In this document: piece by piece, positions 8,382-15,230 of the stretch
How the letters are laid out: every line of letters starts with the position of its first letter
How positions within the stretch are numbered: position 1 is the first letter of the stretch
NCBI GenBank assembly: GCA_945897545.1
Contig: CAMDGJ010000004.1
Span: forward strand, 1 to 37,987
Source of the DNA: Flavobacterium psychrophilum
Lineage (GTDB): Bacteria; Bacteroidota; Bacteroidia; Flavobacteriales; Flavobacteriaceae
Direction of reading: 5' to 3'
Length of the DNA stretch: 37,987 nt
Program-made: the position numbers and the translations under genes
Notes under the pieces: generated by a model
Seen by the model: the letters and a program-made list of their open reading frames with translations, nothing else
Databases searched by the model: none
Told to the model about the DNA's origin: nothing

Positions 8382-9071
8382 TTATTTTGATGACAAGTTG
8401 ACTTTAAAAGATTTTAAGCCTGCTAATTGCAACCCGTCTAATCCATTATTTAAACTATAGCGACCTGCTGGCAAATCTTTTAAAATGTAATAATTACATA
8501 CCCGCGCGACGTCGACATATTTGGTTCCTAGTGTGTTTGCAGCAGACAAAGCTAAATTAGCAACTAAACCACCAATCCCCCCCATACCTGAAGAAACAGA
8601 TGTGTCATATCGTATTTCGCCTCTTCTAGTATAAAGTATTTCGTTAGTTTTTGCAGATTTAATTATAAATTCAATTTCAACATTTACCTTAGACGCTAAG
8701 GACGATTTATCCCATTTGTGAATAATAGTAAACACTGCTATATCTGCGCCAAAAACCTCATTGAATTTATTTAGAGGAGCATTTAAAAATAATTCGGCGT
8801 CAAATGCACTTTCTTTTTTTAAAATTTCCATTGAAAGAAAAGGGGGAATTACATAGTATCCAGCATCAGCTAAAGGAGTATACAAAGTAGAATGAAAATA
8901 TTCTTTTGCATCAATATTAGTACTTCTATTTATTGGCGGCATAATTAAAGCTACCAATGGCTTCTCCTCATACATCCCTTTATACGCTACCGATTTAGCC
9001 ACGGGAGTTGTTGTAGTGCAACTTGTTATCACTAGTGCAGCAACAATCAATAGTAAATTAGCTTTTTTCAT
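8382..9071 (-). CDS. GNA1162-family (DUF799) lipoprotein
   Basis: A 229-residue outer-membrane lipoprotein with lipobox ITSC at Cys18. The mature part matches the GNA1162/DUF799 pattern: an N-terminal KPLVALIMPPINRSTNIDAKEYF, a central YVIPPFLSME and FGADIAVFTIIHKWD. The family is best known from a Neisseria surface antigen and typically sits beside a DUF4810 protein and a CsgG-like protein, which is exactly the arrangement here. Function is not established; the fold is thought to resemble parts of envelope transport or assembly proteins. Its start overlaps the DUF4810 stop by one base (TAATG), so translation is coupled. Confidence 0.85.
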   Translation of the reverse strand: MKKANLLLIVAALVITSCTTTTPVAKSVAYKGMYEEKPLVALIMPPINRSTNIDAKEYFHSTLYTPLADAGYYVIPPFLSMEILKKESAFDAELFLNAPLNKFNEVFGADIAVFTIIHKWDKSSLASKVNVEIEFIIKSAKTNEILYTRRGEIRYDTSVSSGMGGIGGLVANLALSAANTLGTKYVDVARVCNYYILKDLPAGRYSLNNGLDGLQLAGLKSFKVNLSSK

Positions 9072-9412
9072 TATTCAGTCATTTTTATAATTCGGTCCAT
9101 AAATATTTTTGATTCGGGATATAAATCCATTTCTTTTTGTAGCATCGTTCTTCCCTCCTCCATTTTATTAGATTGAAGTAACAAAAAACCATAATCTGCA
9201 TAAACACCGGGAGGTACTACACCGCGGATTCCTTTTTGCTTTTTTATTATTTTTTTATATTCCTCATCTAAATTAGTATTGGTCTTCTCATTACTGCTTT
9301 TCAAAAAGTTATAACTGCTCGTTTCATACTTACTCCAAGTATAAAGATTTGTTGGTGCTGCACAGGATGCTAAAGAAAGCACTGCAATTGATGTTAAAAT
9401 TATTTTTCTCAT
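9071..9412 (-). CDS. DUF4810 domain lipoprotein
   Basis: A small 113-residue lipoprotein (lipobox LASC, Cys17). Features of DUF4810 are visible: the aromatic YTWSKYETSSYNFLK stretch soon after the lipid anchor, and PPGVYADYGFLLLQ near the middle, followed by a helical tail resembling a TPR half-repeat. It lies between the PEGA-like and GNA1162 genes with overlaps at both ends (ATGA upstream, TAATG downstream), so it is a fixed member of the CsgG operon. No biochemical role is known to me; co-occurrence suggests an accessory subunit of an outer-membrane complex. Confidence 0.85.
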   Translation of the reverse strand: MRKIILTSIAVLSLASCAAPTNLYTWSKYETSSYNFLKSSNEKTNTNLDEEYKKIIKKQKGIRGVVPPGVYADYGFLLLQSNKMEEGRTMLQKEMDLYPESKIFMDRIIKMTE

Positions 9413-9741
9413 GGTAATATTATTTTTTTAGATTCTTGTGCTGATATAAATAGTGGTTTGTTGTAAATCATTTTGTTTTCATGATACACCTTAAGAGTGT
9501 GTTTGCCAGTGGCTATGGCGTACACCTCGCCTCTCATCCTTCCGGTTTTGTCTTTGTATACTTTAGCTTGAAAAGGGGCTTTGTCATCAACAACTACTTC
9601 AACCCCTTTGGAATAGTTATTTGGATCACCTAAAAACTCTAGGAAAGATTCGTTTGCAAGACCTTGAAAGGATGTTTTTGTGCCTCCACAACTTGTTAAC
9701 AGTAAAAACAATAGCACAATTACATAATATTTGTTTTTCAT
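9409..9741 (-). CDS. PEGA-like lipoprotein of the CsgG operon
   Basis: A 110-residue lipoprotein with lipobox LTSC (Cys18). The C-terminal half (VEVVVDDKAPFQAKV, then AIATGKHTLKVYHENKMIY) reads like a small beta-sandwich of the PEGA type: a short beta strand with VDD, a turn, and the GKHTLKV strand. PEGA domains are common surface-layer and envelope modules that bind or stiffen. It overlaps CsgG by one base and DUF4810 by four, so it is co-translated with both. I recognise the domain type but not a named family; the PEGA call is moderate. Confidence 0.7.
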   Translation of the reverse strand: MKNKYYVIVLLFLLLTSCGGTKTSFQGLANESFLEFLGDPNNYSKGVEVVVDDKAPFQAKVYKDKTGRMRGEVYAIATGKHTLKVYHENKMIYNKPLFISAQESKKIILP

Positions 9742-10667
9742 TATTTTATTTGTTTTACGTAATAATTATTTAATTTTTGAGTATCCATTTCACCTTCTGT
9801 AAATACAACCATTGAAAATTCATTCTGCGGATCACCTCCTGTGAATTCAACTTTCACCTTACCACTTACCTTGCCTGGCAATTCAATATTTATTCCTGTT
9901 TGAGGGTTTTTAACCGTTCTTCCTTTAAGTACCACTTCATACACATCCCCAATCTTAATCCCTTGACTATTCCCTCCAGCTATCAAAATACCGTTACTGT
10001 CGTTGGATAAAATATAGGATTTCCAAGGCCTGTCCATACAGTTACTAATAATGTTTTCTACCAGCTTAGAAATAGCCGCTGAAATGGCTTTATCACTCAA
10101 GGTAGCGTCATAATCAGTTCTTTTGCCTAATCCCATAACCGTTTTATCAGTCGTTTCGGCTTCACCTTTAGCTTCTTCAGAATAGATGATTTGACCTGTG
10201 GAGACATCGACAAGGCGAATACTCACTCCAGCTTGTACTACTTGGGTTTTAGTCCTTGAAAAGGCATTTACACCTCCTATGTTTTTTCGACCAAATTCTG
10301 TGATGCTGCCAATAATCAAATAATCTGCCCCTACTTTTTGATAATCGGTACTATTAGTCAAATTAATTTCTGCTAATATCTTGTCAAGATCTTGTCTTTC
10401 CAATAAAATAAATTTATTGGATGCCGCTAACTTTGTAGATAAAATATCAACGGTCTGTTTACCCATTGGATCATTGTTTTTATCATAAAACATTCCTTTT
10501 GCATATTGTGTTTCATTAGAAAAACGAGCAATGGCAACTTTGCGTTTTAACACTTGAATTTCTTTGGTGATATCCTGACTCACCGGTTCGGGATTGATTA
10601 CTTTCTTTTGGGAATTGCTGGTGATTGTATAAAATAGGACTACAAAAAGTAAATAGGAATTTTTCAT
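9741..10667 (-). CDS. CsgG/HfaB-family outer-membrane assembly protein
   Basis: A 308-residue CsgG-type protein. The core motifs are an early KVAIARFSNET strand, LERQDLDKILAEINL, GADYLIIGSITEFG and the repeat-like VSIRLVDVSTGQIIYSEEAKG. CsgG proteins assemble as ring-shaped outer-membrane channels in curli secretion, while HfaB-type relatives anchor holdfast. The N-terminus is a signal peptide (KNSYLLFVVLFYTITSNSQ) without a Cys lipobox, unlike curli CsgG, so this copy is probably soluble or anchored through partners. The C-terminal ~90 residues (GIKIGDVYEVVLKGRTVKN) add a small beta domain. It heads the run CsgG - PEGA-like - DUF4810 - GNA1162 with one- to four-base overlaps. No curlin subunit gene is visible nearby. 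Confidence 0.85.
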   Translation of the reverse strand: MKNSYLLFVVLFYTITSNSQKKVINPEPVSQDITKEIQVLKRKVAIARFSNETQYAKGMFYDKNNDPMGKQTVDILSTKLAASNKFILLERQDLDKILAEINLTNSTDYQKVGADYLIIGSITEFGRKNIGGVNAFSRTKTQVVQAGVSIRLVDVSTGQIIYSEEAKGEAETTDKTVMGLGKRTDYDATLSDKAISAAISKLVENIISNCMDRPWKSYILSNDSNGILIAGGNSQGIKIGDVYEVVLKGRTVKNPQTGINIELPGKVSGKVKVEFTGGDPQNEFSMVVFTEGEMDTQKLNNYYVKQIK

Positions 10668-10741
10668 ATTTTAAAAATTTTAAGTAAATTAATTATACAA
10701 CTAATTACAGTTGCGCTTTAAGTGGTTTAGATCTGTAAAAT

Positions 10742-10933
10742 CTAATTGCATTTCTTCATTAAATCTGCAAGTTTTGTGTCGAAGTCTGAATTGACTTTAT
10801 TGATTGCGGCTTGGCTACCACCGCAGAAACCAATTGCTTTTATCCGCTGTTCATTTAATGTGGTAATTTCTTCATCGCAGTTTTTGCTGCAGGACAGCAT
10901 GAAAAACAAAACAAACAGAGCTATTTTTTTTAT
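10742..10933 (-). CDS. Putative 63-residue lipoprotein with ATA in place of the start codon
   Basis: An open frame that ordinary start-codon rules miss. From ATA at 10933-10931 it reads (M)KKIALFVLFFMLSC, a textbook lipoprotein signal with the lipid Cys at 15, then SKNCDEEITTLNEQR, GFCGGSQAAINKV and ends ADLMKKCN with stop TAG at 10744-10742. There is an in-frame stop seven codons upstream of the ATA and no ATG, GTG or TTG before the signal peptide. The only internal ATG (Met12) would remove the signal's basic end. Either a rare non-standard start is used, or the gene lost its ATG by one base change. It lies 74 nt upstream of CsgG on the same strand and may be the operon's first gene. Three further Cys are in the mature part. 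Confidence 0.55.
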   Translation of the reverse strand: MKKIALFVLFFMLSCSKNCDEEITTLNEQRIKAIGFCGGSQAAINKVNSDFDTKLADLMKKCN

Positions 10934-10976
10934 TGCTTTAAATTTAGATTAAGTGTATAAATTATTTTTTCGCCTA

Positions 10977-11240
10977 GTTTTTTTAAATGGTATCTGAACT
11001 CCATTTTTTTGTATAATAATGTTGTGTGAAGTGTATGTCAAAAAATAAATCCATCTAAATTAAATTCACATTGTTTTTATTTAAAACAAAATAAATAGTT
11101 GTTACTGCAACTGCAATGCAGTATCTACTTTTTGGTAAGAAAAATATTTATAAAAAACAATATTGTTGTAGATGGTCGACATAAAATGCTAATGTTCATT
11201 GCTTTAGGGAAAATATCATTTTTGTAAAATATTTTTTCGA
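10977..11240 (-). pseudogene. Gutted copy of the small HTH regulator module
   Basis: This block aligns by eye with 12238-12690, which carries an intact 74-codon HTH gene. Here only the last ten codons survive (11038-11070, CEFNLDGFIF stop; the intact copy reads CEFNLEGFIF), after which the sequence jumps to the region upstream of the gene (AAATAGTTGTTACTGCAA onward). About 200 bp of coding sequence are missing. It explains most of the gap between the small lipoprotein and the XRE remnant. Confidence 0.75.
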
Positions 11241-11348
11241 CAAAAATAAGTTAGTAATCAGTTGTAAACAATCTGGCTGTTGCAAGCATATAATTTAAAT
11301 CGGTTGAAAGTACTTTTCCAGTATGGAAAAAGGATAAAAAAGTCAGAA

Positions 11349-11570
11349 ATGGACCAAGAGATTTTGCTTCTTGGCAAGCGAATTTTGGAAATCATTAAAG
11401 AGAAAAATTTAAAGACAAGAGAAGTGGCACACGATGCTAATATGGACGTTGAGAACAGGAGAAAGTGCATTAATGCAAGAAAAATGAAAATTAGCAAGGC
11501 TGTTTACTTTAAGGATTTTATATTATTGTTGTTGCTGCCGTTGCTCAAAATTGATCAGTGCTACCATTAA
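11349..11570 (+). pseudogene. Truncated XRE-type HTH regulator fused to a 53-bp duplicated segment
   Basis: From ATG 11349 the first 48 codons (MDQEILLLGKRILEII, then TREVAHDANMDVENRRKC) look like helices 1-4 of a Cro/C1-type DNA-binding domain. At codon 49 (position 11493) homology stops, just where such proteins continue with the last helix. From 11493 to 11545 the DNA is an exact copy of 13058-13110, which is the terminator arm and last codons of the transglutaminase gene on the other strand, so the remaining residues (FILLLLLPLL...) are junk read-through. The longer frame from a TTG at 11280 adds nothing domain-like. I call it a broken regulator. Confidence 0.65.
11493..11545 (+). repeat. 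53-bp perfect direct repeat, copy 1
   Basis: Identical over all 53 positions to 13058-13110 in the same orientation. It begins within the right arm of the transglutaminase terminator (AGCAAGGCTGTTT) and includes that gene's final codons. The interval between the copies holds the PEGA lipoprotein, the HTH gene and tRNA-Arg. Confidence 0.95.
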
Positions 11571-11650
11571 AACTTTCTACAGCACTAAATGATTGAAAAA
11601 ATAAAAAGGTATTGCTTACAAATAATAATATTTCATTCAAATTATTAAAT

Positions 11651-11684
11651 TTAAAAAAACACCCAGATTGCTGTATCGGGGCGT
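11651..11684 (-). terminator. Terminator of the PEGA lipoprotein gene
   Basis: On the minus strand ACGCCC and GGGTGT pair around a 14-nt loop and are followed by seven T. It begins just 7 nt after the lipoprotein's stop codon. Confidence 0.65.
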
Positions 11685-11690
11685 AACTAA

Positions 11691-12155
11691 TTAATTTTTT
11701 AGAACAATAGTTGTTTCTATAGTCTTATTGTCTGTATTAATTGCAACTTTAGTGATGTTGCCTTTATCCAAATAATCATTAAAAACTTGTTTATTGCTTC
11801 CTTTTTCTAAATCAACTTTAACATATTTAGTATTTACCCTTTGAAGCGAACCTGTTAAAGCATCAATTCCCCAACCTATAATGCTAAATCCGTTTAATAT
11901 GGCAACCAAATTAAAGTCAGCATCCATAACGACAACCCGTTCTTTAAAATTTTCTAATCTAAAATCTACTTTGTCATCTTTTCTAACTTTTATTTGACAA
12001 GGTGAAACACATTGCTCCATGCCATTCACAAATACTTTTGCTCCAGAGGGGTTTGATTCAAATAAAACATTCCTTTTGGAACCTGTAAAAACTGATGCGC
12101 AACTTGTTAAAAGCACTGAAGCCAAAACAAAAGTTGAAATAAACTTAATCTTCAT
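11691..12155 (-). CDS. PEGA domain lipoprotein
   Basis: A 154-residue lipoprotein (signal MKIKFISTFVLASVLLTSC, Cys19). Mature start GSKRNVLFESNPSGAKVFVNG is a PEGA strand pair (SNPSGAKVFVNG is the core P-x-G-A-x-V-x-V-x-G). It continues with a C-x-x-x-C loop (QCVSPCQIKV) and a hydrophobic helix ILNGFSIIGWGIDALTG that may lie on or in the outer membrane. Such proteins are frequent in Bacteroidota envelopes; no partner is known. It sits downstream of the 74-codon HTH regulator on the same strand, the same relative position the small lipoprotein has to the gutted HTH copy. It ends at its own terminator. Confidence 0.8.
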   Translation of the reverse strand: MKIKFISTFVLASVLLTSCASVFTGSKRNVLFESNPSGAKVFVNGMEQCVSPCQIKVRKDDKVDFRLENFKERVVVMDADFNLVAILNGFSIIGWGIDALTGSLQRVNTKYVKVDLEKGSNKQVFNDYLDKGNITKVAINTDNKTIETTIVLKN

Positions 12156-12237
12156 AATAAAATAATATATAATTGACCTACTTCTTTTTTTAAGTCTATA
12201 TTCGGTATATTCAGACTATTTGTTAAAGATTTTAATG

Positions 12238-12690
12238 TTTTTTAAATGGTATCTGAACTCCATTTTTGTTATTGATATTTAAGTTGATGTCAAAAAATAA
12301 ATCCTTCTAAATTAAATTCGCACGCTTGTTTATAATAATAACTTTTTTTTATAGTGTCATATTCAACTGGTGCATTTAATTCTGTTTTAATAAATGCTAT
12401 ATAATTGTAGATACTCCGTTCTGAAACTTCAAGTCTTTTCGCTAATTCTTTTGGTTTACCGGTTGTTTCCGCTAGGATTAGTTTATGAATTCTGATTATT
12501 TTACGAATATCCATATATTACACATCTTTAAATAAAAAACAAATTAAATAGTTGTTACTGCAAATACGATTCAGTAAGTAATTTTTTACGAAAGAATATT
12601 TATAAACGATTTCATTGTTTTAGATGGCAAATATGAAAAACTTATTTTTCATTGCTTTACGGAAAACCTCATTTGGGCAAAATATTTTTT
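12238..12690. repeat. Intact copy of the duplicated HTH module
   Basis: Left similarity (TTTTAAATGGTATCTGAACT) and right similarity (AAATAGTTGTTACTGCAA through GGCAAAATATTTTTT) match 10977-11240 with scattered substitutions. The stretch 12515-12835, otherwise without a gene, is mostly the upstream part of this module followed by the 3' flank of tRNA-Arg. Confidence 0.75.
12290..12514 (-). CDS. Small HTH DNA-binding protein (DeoR/HTH_11-like)
   Basis: A 74-residue protein that is little more than one helix-turn-helix: IHKLILAETTGKPKELAKRL supplies the first two helices and VSERSIYNYIAFIKTEL the recognition helix, as in HTH_11 or DeoR-type domains (LxVSERTVYNxI). It ends with an aromatic strand (SYYYKQACEF) resembling a wing. 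Stand-alone HTH proteins of this size occur in several copies in Bacteroidota. A second copy at 10977-11240 has lost the coding core, so the module is duplicated locally. It lies upstream of, and on the same strand as, the PEGA lipoprotein. Target unknown; local autoregulation is a guess. Confidence 0.75.
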   Translation of the reverse strand: MDIRKIIRIHKLILAETTGKPKELAKRLEVSERSIYNYIAFIKTELNAPVEYDTIKKSYYYKQACEFNLEGFIF

Positions 12691-12835
12691 TTAAATCGCT
12701 TGAAATCAATGCTGTGGGATGTTAGCACTCTTCTAAACATGCTGAAATAAATTTTTTAAATAGTCAGTGTATAACACTTTTATTACTGCTGTCTAAAGTA
12801 TTTAAGGACATAAAAAAGCAGGGTTTTGTAAATTG

Positions 12836-12907
12836 TAGCCCCGCCGAGAATCGAACTCGGATCAAAAGTTTAGGAAACTCCCATTCTATCCGTTGAACTA
12901 CGGGGCT
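12836..12907 (-). tRNA. tRNA-Arg (anticodon CCT)
   Basis: The reverse strand folds into a full cloverleaf: acceptor AGCCCCG pairs perfectly with CGGGGCT, the anticodon loop is TTCCTAA between GGAGT and ACTTT, and the T-arm is CCGAG-TTCGATT-CTCGG. CCT decodes AGG. CCA is not encoded. A near-identical second copy is at 21191-21262. Confidence 0.95.
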
Positions 12908-13033
12908 GAAAACAGTCACTAAAGTAATAACTTAATTGTATTTCTCGAGTAATTTATTTATGATTTCAGGAAATAATAATAAATTTTCGATGTAAATCTT
13001 ACTTTTTATCTTTTAGATATGCTTTTCAATTTA

Positions 13034-13070
13034 AAACAGCCTTGCTAAATTCAAATCAGCAAGGCTGTTT
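13034..13070 (-). terminator. Terminator of the transglutaminase operon
   Basis: A perfect 13-bp stem (AAACAGCCTTGCT / AGCAAGGCTGTTT) with an 11-nt loop lies 18 nt beyond the transglutaminase stop on the minus strand. Its right arm is the edge of the 53-bp repeat copied to 11493. Confidence 0.7.
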
Positions 13071-13110
13071 ACTTTAAGGATTTTATATTATTGTTGTTGC
13101 TGCCGTTGCT
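13058..13110 (+). repeat. 53-bp perfect direct repeat, copy 2 (parent copy)
   Basis: Probably the original copy, because it is the natural junction of terminator and transglutaminase 3' end (last seven codons, Gln-rich). Confidence 0.95.
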
Positions 13111-14047
13111 GATGCTGTAGTTGCTCAATGTAGTCAAGTTGCACTTGTTCCTCAACCGTTATATCTTGAAGCTTTACATCATTGAGTTCTTCAAATTGCC
13201 TTCCATCTTCATAACCAATGGATACACAAACCGAAAGCGTTTGTCTGGCTAAACCTTTGAAAGTTCCTTTTACTGGAGTGCAATCATAGAAATTCCTTCC
13301 AACAGAGAGTTTAACATGATTGTCCATTGTCCAAATGTTATTAGTAGGATCTAGGCCAAGCCACCCTTGATTTGGAGTGTAAATTTCTACCCACGCATGT
13401 GTGGCTCCTTCGCCTCTGAGACCACTTTCGTTAGGGCAAATATAGCCGCTCACGTATCTTGAAGGAATCCTAGCGGTTCGTAATAATTGGAGTAGAACAT
13501 GTGCAAAATCTTGGCAGACTCCTTTTTTTATTTCTAAAATCTCGTCAACGGTAGTCTCAATGTTGGTAATTCCCTTAGTGTAAGTAAAGTGTTTAAAAAC
13601 ATAATTATTACATTCTTGGGCAATTTCTAAGATAGATTTATCAAGGTGATCGATTTTTTTTAAAATTTGGTTTATTTGTTTTTGTTTGCTAATCGTTTCT
13701 GGAATACATAGGCGTTGTAAGAAAATGCTTTTTTCTTTTTCACAGTCTAAATCAGCGACAGTAGTAGCGTCTAGTTCAGGAATTCTAAGCGAATGATTAA
13801 CACGCACTAACATTCTAGATTCTATTGTCATTTCTTGATGTGCTTCTAAATTGTTGAAATTCCCTATCCTGTTGCCATAATAATCTTTCGAGATTTCCAC
13901 ATAAGGATCGTGTGTAATCAAAAGCTGAAATTGAAGCACGTCCTGATTATCAAAGTTATGTGGGAACAGCCGTATCTCGTTGATGCTTTCTTTTATTGGC
14001 CAGTTATATTGGTATTTTGTGATATGAACTATTTTGAAAACCGCCAT
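13088..14047 (-). CDS. Bacterial transglutaminase-like cysteine protease/amidase
   Basis: A 319-residue protein with an N-terminal bacterial transglutaminase beta domain (about 1-85) and the papain-like transglutaminase core. The catalytic triad is visible: Cys178 in KKGVCQDFAH, His217 in THAWVEIY and Asp233 in LGLDPTN. No signal peptide, so it acts in the cytosol. Members of this subfamily accompany alpha-E and circularly permuted ATP-grasp genes, and are proposed to cleave or transfer amide bonds made by the ligase. The C-terminus is a low-complexity Gln/Arg tail (QHQQRQQQQ). It begins 6 nt after the alpha-E stop, so the two are co-translated. Confidence 0.9.
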   Translation of the reverse strand: MAVFKIVHITKYQYNWPIKESINEIRLFPHNFDNQDVLQFQLLITHDPYVEISKDYYGNRIGNFNNLEAHQEMTIESRMLVRVNHSLRIPELDATTVADLDCEKEKSIFLQRLCIPETISKQKQINQILKKIDHLDKSILEIAQECNNYVFKHFTYTKGITNIETTVDEILEIKKGVCQDFAHVLLQLLRTARIPSRYVSGYICPNESGLRGEGATHAWVEIYTPNQGWLGLDPTNNIWTMDNHVKLSVGRNFYDCTPVKGTFKGLARQTLSVCVSIGYEDGRQFEELNDVKLQDITVEEQVQLDYIEQLQHQQRQQQQ

Positions 14048-14053
14048 TTTTTA

Positions 14054-15007
14054 TTAGGTATAGGAGAAGAATAATTTTGAGAAATCTGTCGAAAACTGTA
14101 TCAATTGTGTCCGGGTATCATTTAGAACATCTTCTAATTGCTGGTTAGTTAGATTGTAGTAATCAATATACTCAACCGAACTTTTCAATCGTCCAAATTG
14201 ATTGCGAAGTGTTCTTGCCTCACTCAAATCATTGTCTTTAAGCAATCCGTTCAGATAAACTTCAATCAACTCCAAAGTATAAATTACAGAATGTGCAAAA
14301 TCTCTATTAAAAATTACTTGTTGTACCACTTTGCGGTTGTGTGGTATATTGCTATAACTCTTTAAATACAATTCGTAGCCTGAGAGTGACAATAACAATC
14401 GCCTCCAATACAATAAATCTTCTTTTCCCTCAAGGTCGTAATGAATAGGAGCGAAATAAGCCTGAGTCAACGAAATGGTTTGAAGGCATCTTTCGATGTG
14501 TTTGCCAATACTAGAGAAGCACCATCCCAATCCTCGTGGCATTGTTACCTGTAGAATCCCATTATAGAGTAAAAAATCCTTGTTGAGCTTGGTGATTATA
14601 TTTAATGCCTCGGAGGTTTCCAGTTTTAAAGTTAAATCAGGAGCATTCATAAAGTGGTACAAAGAGTTGATATGTTCCCATAGTTCTTTTGTTATTTTAT
14701 CTTGAGAACCCCGTGCATTTTCCCGAGCTTTTATCACCAGATTTTTCACTGAATTGTGATTTTGACTATTGCAAACGAGGTATTTTACAACAAGGTTAGT
14801 GTCAAATTGTGCTTCGCTGATTTGTTTTTGTGATAAATCGGTGTAATATTCCAACAAGGGCTTGTATCCTTGTGAATCCTCTAATTCCTTGTCAAATGAC
14901 AGGATGTAAAATGTGTTAAGGGAAAGCAACATTCCATCTGTTCTTTCCATGTAGCGATTGAGCCAGAACATTCCATCTGCAACTCGGCTGAGCATATTTA
15001 CGTTCAT
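14054..15007 (-). CDS. Alpha-E domain protein
   Basis: A 317-residue all-helical protein of the alpha-E family (formerly DUF403). The N-terminal signature MLSRVADGMFWLNRYMERTD is the family's most conserved stretch, and a second block (MPRGLGWCFSSIGKHIERCL) lies mid-protein. Alpha-E proteins have no proven activity; their near-constant pairing with circularly permuted ATP-grasp enzymes and transglutaminases suggests they act as a subunit in making or recognising a peptide-like product. I keep the ATG at 15007 (MNVNMLSRV); Met5 is possible. Cytosolic. Confidence 0.9.
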   Translation of the reverse strand: MNVNMLSRVADGMFWLNRYMERTDGMLLSLNTFYILSFDKELEDSQGYKPLLEYYTDLSQKQISEAQFDTNLVVKYLVCNSQNHNSVKNLVIKARENARGSQDKITKELWEHINSLYHFMNAPDLTLKLETSEALNIITKLNKDFLLYNGILQVTMPRGLGWCFSSIGKHIERCLQTISLTQAYFAPIHYDLEGKEDLLYWRRLLLSLSGYELYLKSYSNIPHNRKVVQQVIFNRDFAHSVIYTLELIEVYLNGLLKDNDLSEARTLRNQFGRLKSSVEYIDYYNLTNQQLEDVLNDTRTQLIQFSTDFSKLFFSYT

Positions 15008-15055
15008 TTTTTTTTACTTTTATTTGTATGAATGTTGACTTTTCAAGAGCCAACC

Positions 15056-15169
15056 TTACTTTAGACCGACCCATCGCATTATTGTTATAAAAGCCATATA
15101 TTGTGATTGCCACTTAAACCGATTTTTCCAATTAAGTTCCGCCCAATAGTCTAAAAATTCTTTTTTCAT
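15056..15169 (-). CDS. Possible 37-residue tryptophan-rich small protein
   Basis: A short frame in the 223-nt gap between the ATP-grasp and alpha-E genes, same strand. It starts MKKEFLDYWAELNWKNRF and ends TIMRWVGLK, with four Trp in 37 residues, a charged start and an amphipathic middle. It begins 61 nt after the ATP-grasp stop and ends 48 nt before the alpha-E start, spacing that suits an operon gene. An overlapping 65-codon frame (14916-15113) runs into the alpha-E gene and looks less natural. I know no family for it. It could be real, a remnant, or chance. Confidence 0.35.
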   Translation of the reverse strand: MKKEFLDYWAELNWKNRFKWQSQYMAFITIMRWVGLK

Positions 15170-15230
15170 AAAAACCCCGATATTTTATTTAACTCGCCTC
15201 CAAAGAGCACTTTTTATTAATTTAGTTTCT

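Noticed and set aside
10746..10952. Plus-strand 68-codon frame
   Set aside because: Shadow of the minus-strand 63-codon lipoprotein frame, whose signal peptide and lipobox are convincing.
12290..12514. HTH gene as the antitoxin of a toxin-antitoxin system
   Set aside because: No toxin-like partner frame is adjacent; the downstream gene is a PEGA lipoprotein.
14916..15113. Minus-strand 65-codon frame between alpha-E and ATP-grasp genes
   Set aside because: It overlaps the alpha-E start in another frame and has no domain; the 37-codon frame at 15056-15169 fits the gap better.
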